A stretch of 11,266 nt of DNA, taken from contig CANDLP010000037.1 of assembly GCA_947385505.1 (NCBI GenBank), positions 1 to 11,266 of the forward strand, in the 5' to 3' direction. Position numbers and translations under genes: made by a program. Shown piece after piece: positions 6,582-11,266 of this stretch (position 1 is its first letter; each line of letters starts with the position of its first letter). Below the pieces are notes generated by a model, which was not told where the DNA came from, ran no database searches, and saw only the letters and a list, made by a program, of their open reading frames with translations. The DNA comes from an uncultured Clostridia bacterium. GTDB taxonomy: Bacteria; Bacillota; Clostridia; Oscillospirales; Ruminococcaceae.

Positions 6582-8026
6582 GATTTTGTTTCCTTTTTCT
6601 TTAAAAAGCTTAATATGTACAGAAAACCTTTCTGTTTGGAAATAATTGAACCTATCAGATAAACAACAGCGCCGCAAACTATCTGAATCAATATTACAGC
6701 AATGTCATTTAATTCCGTTTTTGAAACAGGAAATATTACCGCAGCCATAATTACAGAAAGAATAAACGGTGAAAGCAAATCGGAAAGCTGTTCCTTGAAT
6801 GAATATCCCAATAGCTTTACATTTGGGAATGCATTGATAAAAATACTTGCAATGCTTGTAATTATCAATCCCTCGGCAATAGCAAGCGTTCCAAACGGTA
6901 TCGAAATTACAAGTACAATAATTCCGAGAACCTTTTTTACTATCTCAAGCTTTAGAAAAATATCGCTTCTTCCCAATGCATTCAATGCCTGTAAATTAGC
7001 CGTAAATATAGGCCAAAGTCCGTATGTGAAACAAAATATTCTCAAGAAAGGCACACACGGAAGCCATTTATCTGTAAGCAAAAGCCTTATAAGCGGTACG
7101 GCCACTACGGTGATCCCAACCATCATAGGCCATATTACATAAGAGCAAACCTGTATCGAACGCCGTGTGATTTCCTTTATTCTGTTTTTGTCATTTTGAA
7201 ATTGAGACATTGCAGGGAACAGTACGCTGCCTATAGATGAATTGATATTTACACATAAGACCTGCGGATATTTTTCACCTTGATTGTAAAACGCCAAGTC
7301 CTCGGACGTATAAATTTTTCCTATCAGCAAGCTTCTGAGCTGTGTATAGCCCGTGTCAAGCAGACCCGATACAAGCAGTTTCCAGCCGTATTTTATAAGC
7401 GGTTTTGCGCGTTCAAATGAACAGGCTAAAATCGGACGCCATTTTACCGTAAACCAAAGAACAACCGTATCGGTGCAAGTGTTTATAAGATACTGAGCAA
7501 CAAGAGCCCATATTCCAAAGTCTTTGTATGCCATGATTATTCCCACAATACCTGAAAGTATCGTACCAAATAGCGTCGATACGAAAAATCTTTTAAATAG
7601 CATATTTCTGGATACATAGGCGTGTTGTATTGAATTTATTGCCGCTATGGGAATGCGTATTCCAAGTACACGCAAAACAGGATTTAATATAGGCATATCA
7701 TAAAATTTGGCAATAAACGGTGCAGCTAAAAACAGTATTAAATATAACAAAACCGACATCGCGATATTTATGTACAGTACCGATGAAAAATCAAGATTGT
7801 CGGCGTCCTTTTTTTGTACAAGAGCGTTGCCAAAGCCATTGCTTACAAATACATTTGCAATAGTTATGAATACCATTACAAGCGCAATTGCACCGTAATC
7901 GTCGGGACTTAAAAGTCTTGCAAGTATTATTGATACAAGCAGACTTACAAATTGGGCGGTTATGCGTTCACTGAATTTCCAAAAAAGTCCCTTTAAAACG
8001 GTTTTTTTTGTACCTTTTTCATTCAT
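6578..8026 (-). CDS. Wzx-type polysaccharide flippase (MOP superfamily)
   Basis: 482 aa from the ATG at 8026, with AGAGGA (8034-8039) 7 nt upstream and a 4-bp ATGA overlap with the glycosyltransferase stop. The protein is almost entirely hydrophobic helices, about 12-14 segments. It opens with the typical MOP/oligosaccharide flippase pattern: VLKGLFWKFSERITAQFVSL, then ILARLLSPDDYGAIALVMVF. Later it has the characteristic QGEKYPQVLCVNINSSIGSV and VLFPAMSQFQND stretches. The likely role is moving undecaprenyl-linked repeat units across the cytoplasmic membrane. It overlaps the aminotransferase gene by 4 bp at its 3' end. The presence of Wzx implies Wzy-dependent assembly (or transfer of a single unit to a wall polymer), but no Wzy polymerase is in the window. 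Specificity for the repeat unit is unknown. Confidence 0.9.
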   Translation of the reverse strand: MNEKGTKKTVLKGLFWKFSERITAQFVSLLVSIILARLLSPDDYGAIALVMVFITIANVFVSNGFGNALVQKKDADNLDFSSVLYINIAMSVLLYLILFLAAPFIAKFYDMPILNPVLRVLGIRIPIAAINSIQHAYVSRNMLFKRFFVSTLFGTILSGIVGIIMAYKDFGIWALVAQYLINTCTDTVVLWFTVKWRPILACSFERAKPLIKYGWKLLVSGLLDTGYTQLRSLLIGKIYTSEDLAFYNQGEKYPQVLCVNINSSIGSVLFPAMSQFQNDKNRIKEITRRSIQVCSYVIWPMMVGITVVAVPLIRLLLTDKWLPCVPFLRIFCFTYGLWPIFTANLQALNALGRSDIFLKLEIVKKVLGIIVLVISIPFGTLAIAEGLIITSIASIFINAFPNVKLLGYSFKEQLSDLLSPFILSVIMAAVIFPVSKTELNDIAVILIQIVCGAVVYLIGSIISKQKGFLYILSFLKKKETKS

Positions 8027-9060
8027 TGAGATTTCCTCTTGTTTTGTTTTCTGCCATAATAGAGCAAATATGCAAATCTCCACAGCGGGTATATTATATA
8101 GCCTTCGTATTTGAAGTGTGTACATATACGATTTAAACCAGGCTTGCCTTTGATAAAATCACGATAATATTCATGGGACGTTATAGCTTTTGCAGCAGAA
8201 ATTATTTCTTTTTTATCGTTGGAATTTTTTATTATATCGGATTTTTCATGACACAATATATTAAAAGACCAATAGTTTATTGTTTTTTCAATAATATCCG
8301 AAAATTTGTATTCAGTGGCAATATTCAATTCTTTATAATAATTGATTGCTTCTAATGAAAATTTTTCGTTGCCTTTTACAGCTTTGTTTACCCTATCCAT
8401 TGCTCCATTTTCGACACCGGCATTATAAACCGACATAATTTGCGGTAATGATACCAATTTTCCAATAGTATATAACCATGTTCGACGTACCATATCACCA
8501 GCTATACACTTACGTCCAAAATCAGGAGCTTTTGCATATTCTTTTCTGATAAAATAAGACGATGTGTGTACAGTCCACCCTAAGAAAACCTCTTCCTCAT
8601 TTAGAATATGACTATCTTTCCAATTATTAAATAACCTATCCTTATGCGACCCGTCTAAATAATGGAAAACTGTATTATGCAGGCACATTACGCATTCCTC
8701 ATCATTTTCCATATAATCATATTGAAGCTGTAGCTTATTCTCGTCGCACCAGTAATCATCGCCCTCACAAAATGCTATATATTTTCCTTTTGCCATCGGA
8801 ATAAGTATATCGTCCGTTATACATACACTCTTTGAGTATTGATTTTCTGTTTGAAATACGGGTACAAAAATATCAGGATATTTTTCATAATATTCCTTTA
8901 TAATTTCAGCCGATGAATCCGTTGATTTATCGTCGTTTATAAGCACTTCAAATGCGAAATTTGTTTTCTGCATTACAAATCCGTCAAGACATTTTCTCAA
9001 GTATTTTTCATGATTATATACTAAACAGCAAACGCTTACTTTTATATCATTGTTATCCAT
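8023..9060 (-). CDS. Family 2 glycosyltransferase
   Basis: 345 aa from the ATG at 9060, which has GAGGTG (9065-9070) 4 nt upstream. A TTG 12 nt earlier would place this ribosome site inside the coding region, so it was not used. The N-terminal GT-A domain is clear: KVSVCCLVYNHEKYLRKCLDGF (residues 7-28), FEVLINDDKSTDSS (37-50) for nucleotide binding, and KYIAFCEGDDYWCDE (93-107), the DxD-like metal site. The C-terminal half (MSVYNAG, then charged helices and a YIIYPLWRFAYLLYYGRK end) probably binds the acceptor and the membrane face. It transfers a sugar from a nucleotide donor to a lipid-linked oligosaccharide in the cytoplasm. It is the only glycosyltransferase in the window, 15 nt after rfbB. 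Candidate donors include the amino sugar made by its neighbours, but the sequence does not decide this. Base composition appears more AT-rich than rfbA/rfbB. Confidence 0.9.
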   Translation of the reverse strand: MDNNDIKVSVCCLVYNHEKYLRKCLDGFVMQKTNFAFEVLINDDKSTDSSAEIIKEYYEKYPDIFVPVFQTENQYSKSVCITDDILIPMAKGKYIAFCEGDDYWCDENKLQLQYDYMENDEECVMCLHNTVFHYLDGSHKDRLFNNWKDSHILNEEEVFLGWTVHTSSYFIRKEYAKAPDFGRKCIAGDMVRRTWLYTIGKLVSLPQIMSVYNAGVENGAMDRVNKAVKGNEKFSLEAINYYKELNIATEYKFSDIIEKTINYWSFNILCHEKSDIIKNSNDKKEIISAAKAITSHEYYRDFIKGKPGLNRICTHFKYEGYIIYPLWRFAYLLYYGRKQNKRKSQ

Positions 9061-9075
9061 TTTACACCTCAAAAT

Positions 9076-10107
9076 TTATGTATAGCAATTCAAATTTCCA
9101 TACGTTCTTTCATAGTAATTCCTATACTCACCGCTGATAATTTCTTCCCACCATTCACGGTTTTCTAGATACCATTTTATTGTTTTCTTGATACCGTCCG
9201 CAAATTTTGTTTCGGGCAGCCAGCCAAGTTCATTGTGTATTTTTGTCGGGTCGATAGCGTACCGCATATCGTGTCCCTTACGGTCCGCAACGTACGTAAT
9301 AAGACTTTCGGGCTTGTTCAGTTCCCTGCATATCAGCTTTACTATGTCGATATTTTTCATTTCATTATGACCGCCGATATTGTACACTTCCCCGACTCTT
9401 CCATTATGAATAATTAAATCTATAGCCTTGCAGTGATCCTCAACATAAAGCCAGTCACGAATATTCTCACCCTTGCCGTATACGGGCAGAGGCTTGTCAT
9501 TAAGCGCGTTTGCGATTATAAGCGGAATAAGCTTTTCGGGGAAATGATACGGTCCGTAATTATTGGAACAACGGCTTATCGTAACCGATAAACCATAAGT
9601 CCTATGGTATGCCATAACCAATAAATCCGCAGAAGCCTTTGACGCAGAATAAGGGCTGCTCGTATGTATCGGAGTTTCCTCCGTAAAGAACAAATCGGGA
9701 CGGTCAAGCGGCAAATCGCCGTAAACCTCATCTGTAGAAACCTGATGATACCGCGTTATGCCGTACTTTCTGCAAGCGTCCATAAGCACTGACGTACCCA
9801 TAATATTTGTCTGCAAAAACACATCGGGATTTTCAATGGATCGGTCAACATGACTTTCTGCCGCAAAGTTTACAACAACATCGGGACGTTCTTCCTCAAA
9901 CAATTTGCAAACTGTTTCCCTGTCGCAAATATCTGCCTTGACAAATCGGAAATTTTTATTATCCATAACCGATTTAAGCGTGGACAGATTTCCCGCATAT
10001 GTAAGCTTGTCCAGACAGATGATACGGTAATCGGGGTATTTTTTCAGCATATGAAAAATGAAATTAGAGCCGATAAATCCTGCTCCTCCGGTAATAATTA
10101 CAGTCAT
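9076..10107 (-). CDS. rfbB: dTDP-glucose 4,6-dehydratase
   Basis: 343 aa from the ATG at 10107, with GGAGGA (10114-10119) 6 nt upstream and an ATGA overlap with rfbA. It converts dTDP-glucose to dTDP-4-keto-6-deoxyglucose in the cytoplasm. The extended short-chain dehydrogenase features are all visible: [10 protein letters not shown] (residues 7-16) binding [12 protein letters not shown] (33-41); [12 protein letters not shown] (80-91), the RmlB hallmark; STDEVYGD (124-131) with the catalytic Asp-Glu pair; SPYSASKAS (151-159) with Tyr153 and Lys157; [19 protein letters not shown] (178-196). Length and motif spacing are normal for RmlB/RfbB, and nothing suggests decay. It is co-transcribed with rfbA and supplies the keto sugar that the downstream aminotransferase is expected to use. 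Confidence 0.97.
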   Translation of the reverse strand: MTVIITGGAGFIGSNFIFHMLKKYPDYRIICLDKLTYAGNLSTLKSVMDNKNFRFVKADICDRETVCKLFEEERPDVVVNFAAESHVDRSIENPDVFLQTNIMGTSVLMDACRKYGITRYHQVSTDEVYGDLPLDRPDLFFTEETPIHTSSPYSASKASADLLVMAYHRTYGLSVTISRCSNNYGPYHFPEKLIPLIIANALNDKPLPVYGKGENIRDWLYVEDHCKAIDLIIHNGRVGEVYNIGGHNEMKNIDIVKLICRELNKPESLITYVADRKGHDMRYAIDPTKIHNELGWLPETKFADGIKKTIKWYLENREWWEEIISGEYRNYYERTYGNLNCYT

Positions 10108-10982
10108 TTTAATTCCTCCGCAAGCGATAAAATATATTTTCCATAGTCGGTCATTTTTAATTGCTTGCCTAATTTTTTCAATTGCTCTGTGTCGATAAAG
10201 CCGCGTCGCCATGCGATTTCCTCAATGCAGGAAATGTAAAAGCCCTGCATATCCTGAACCGTTCTTACAAATTCAGATGCCTTCAGCATACCCTTTGGTG
10301 ACCCTGTATCAAGCCAAGCCATACCGCGTCCCATAAGAGTAACATTCAATTTGCTGCGTTCAAGATAATAATTATTTATTGACGTTATTTCAATTTCTCC
10401 GCGTGACGATGGCTTTATATTTTTAGCAATTTCAACGACATTGTTATCGTAAAAATACAGTCCCGGAACAGCATAATTTGATTTTGGAGCAGCAGGTTTT
10501 TCCTCAATAGAAATTACCTTCATATTTTCGTCAAATTCAACTACTCCGAATTCACACGGATTTTTTACAGGATACCCGAAAATTGCTGCGCCGCCATCAA
10601 ATATTTGTTTTTGCGCATTTTTCAAGAACGAAGTAAATCCTTGACCGTAAAAAACATTATCGCCGAGTACAAGACAAACGCTGTCACCATCAATAAAATC
10701 TTCTCCTAAAATGAATGCGTCTGCAAGTCCGCGAGGCTTATCCTGAATTTTATACTCAATACTTATACCAAACTGATTTCCGTCGCCGAGAAGACGTTTA
10801 TAGTCTGATATATCAATGGGAGTTGAAATTATGAGGATTTCTCTGATACCTGCCAAAAGCAGAACCGACAGCGGATAATATATCAGCGGTTTATCATAAA
10901 TCGGAAGAAGCTGTTTGCTCACCGCTATTGTATTAGGATAAAGACGTGTTCCGCTTCCTCCTGCTAATATTATTCCCTTCAT
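10104..10982 (-). CDS. rfbA: Glucose-1-phosphate thymidylyltransferase
   Basis: 292 aa from the ATG at 10982, giving the canonical [17 protein letters not shown]-terminus of RmlA/RfbA. It makes dTDP-glucose from dTTP and glucose-1-phosphate. Motifs: GGSGTRLYP (residues 8-16) for the nucleotide, [17 protein letters not shown] (23-39), [10 protein letters not shown] (104-113) with the metal-binding Asp108, [19 protein letters not shown] (161-179), and [10 protein letters not shown] towards the C-terminus. An upstream in-frame TTG at 11021 would add 13 residues, but the strong AAAGGAG lies inside that extension. The ATG at 10982 is preferred although its ribosome site is 29 nt away; a hairpin between them shortens the effective distance (see the separate entry). 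It shares ATGA with rfbB. Confidence 0.97.
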   Translation of the reverse strand: MKGIILAGGSGTRLYPNTIAVSKQLLPIYDKPLIYYPLSVLLLAGIREILIISTPIDISDYKRLLGDGNQFGISIEYKIQDKPRGLADAFILGEDFIDGDSVCLVLGDNVFYGQGFTSFLKNAQKQIFDGGAAIFGYPVKNPCEFGVVEFDENMKVISIEEKPAAPKSNYAVPGLYFYDNNVVEIAKNIKPSSRGEIEITSINNYYLERSKLNVTLMGRGMAWLDTGSPKGMLKASEFVRTVQDMQGFYISCIEEIAWRRGFIDTEQLKKLGKQLKMTDYGKYILSLAEELK

Positions 10983-11018
10983 CTTTATTTTGGTATGTTT
11001 TGGACATACCGCTCCTTT
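10983..11018 (-). promoter_or_regulatory. rfbA translation-initiation region with a hairpin between ribosome site and start codon
   Basis: In the mRNA the order is AAAGGAG (plus-strand 11012-11018), one C, GGTATGT (11004-11010), a 5-nt loop, ACATACC (10992-10998), nine mostly-A bases, then the ATG at 10982. The two 7-mers are perfectly complementary. Linear spacing is 29 nt, too long for normal initiation. With the stem folded out it becomes about 10 nt, near the usual range. The stem also hides an out-of-frame ATG (11005-11007) placed close behind the ribosome site. The site begins soon after the stop codon of the upstream partial gene. The sequence is directly visible; a role in translation is inferred. 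Confidence 0.55.
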
Positions 11019-11029
11019 CAAATTTATAA

Positions 11030-11203
11030 TTACATCATATCACGTGAAAACATCTTTATCTTATCGACAATTTTTTCTGTAAAAATATCAAATTTATTTA
11101 ATAATTTATATATTCTAAGAGCTTTAAAAATGCGAACTCTTATCCATTCAATAATACAGCCAATAAGAAATATTATAAGTACAACTGCAATAAGTAATAC
11201 TGT
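11030..11203 (-). CDS. C-terminal fragment of a probable acyltransferase-3-like membrane protein (partial at window edge)
   Basis: Reading the minus strand from the G run, an open frame encodes 57 residues ending in TAA at 11030-11032. It has one hydrophobic helix ([19 protein letters not shown]) followed by a basic amphipathic tail ([19 protein letters not shown], ending SRDMM). This resembles the C-terminal end of the AT3 acyltransferase elsewhere in this cluster (last helix, then IDMIRIKLLEKPFFKWYDKKL), including an acidic residue and an Ile-Arg pair at the membrane border. No start is in the window. The frame stays open into the G run, where it would read as polyproline, so I end it at the last plausible codon. 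It lies 47 nt upstream of rfbA in the same orientation and is probably in the same operon. Other membrane proteins with such a tail are possible. Confidence 0.55.
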   Translation of the reverse strand, partial: TVLLIAVVLIIFLIGCIIEWIRVRIFKALRIYKLLNKFDIFTEKIVDKIKMFSRDMM

Positions 11204-11204
11204 T

Positions 11205-11266
<62 letters not shown>

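Noticed and set aside
10933..11007. 24-codon leader frame starting at the ATG within the rfbA hairpin
   Set aside because: It is well spaced for the ribosome site, but the peptide is unremarkable and mostly overlaps rfbA in another frame. It is kept only as part of the rfbA leader observation.
10983..11021. TTG at 11021 as the rfbA start
   Set aside because: The AAAGGAG ribosome site would then lie inside the coding sequence, and the canonical MKGIILAGG start is the ATG at 10982.

Overview
The window looks like chromosomal DNA of a low-to-moderate GC Gram-positive gut-type bacterium (Firmicutes; a Ruminococcus/Oscillospiraceae-like clostridium is my best guess). This rests on strong AAAGGAG/GGAGG-type ribosome binding sites before almost every gene, AT-rich codon use, and a Firmicutes-phage-style BppU-like tail protein. 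No species marker is present, so the assignment is tentative.

Layout. Bases 1-1728 (+) hold the 3' part of a phage-type receptor-binding protein: a BppU-like N-terminus, a coiled-coil and neck, and a C-terminal C-type-lectin/formylglycine-enzyme-like fold. The last ~38 codons have the layout of a diversity-generating retroelement (DGR) variable region. A perfect 10-bp hairpin follows 12 nt after the stop codon. Everything from 1787 to the right edge is on the minus strand and converges on it. It reads as one operon for a surface polysaccharide, in transcription order (right to left): C-terminus of a probable acyltransferase (cut by the window end), rfbA, rfbB, a family 2 glycosyltransferase, a Wzx-type flippase, a DegT/VioA-like sugar aminotransferase, an acyltransferase-3 membrane protein, an ATP-grasp ligase, and an opine dehydrogenase. 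Three junctions are ATGA overlaps, one is an 8-bp overlap and two are gaps of 4 and 15 nt, so the genes are tightly packed. The one larger gap inside the complete part of the operon (86 nt) precedes the opine dehydrogenase gene.

How the genes work together (inference from families). RfbA and RfbB make dTDP-4-keto-6-deoxy-glucose. No rmlC/rmlD is present here, and the aminotransferase offers the obvious next step, to a dTDP-amino-dideoxy sugar such as viosamine (Qui4N). The glycosyltransferase builds the repeat unit and Wzx flips it. The acyltransferase(s), the ATP-grasp ligase and the opine dehydrogenase look like decorating functions. One testable reading is that an N-(carboxyalkyl) amino acid is made by the opine dehydrogenase and amide-linked to the glycan by the ATP-grasp enzyme. 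Initiating transferase, polymerase and further glycosyltransferases are not in the window.

The last ~62 bases are an almost pure G run that is most likely a sequencing or assembly artefact. No tRNA, rRNA, CRISPR array, IS element, DGR reverse transcriptase or DGR template repeat was recognised.
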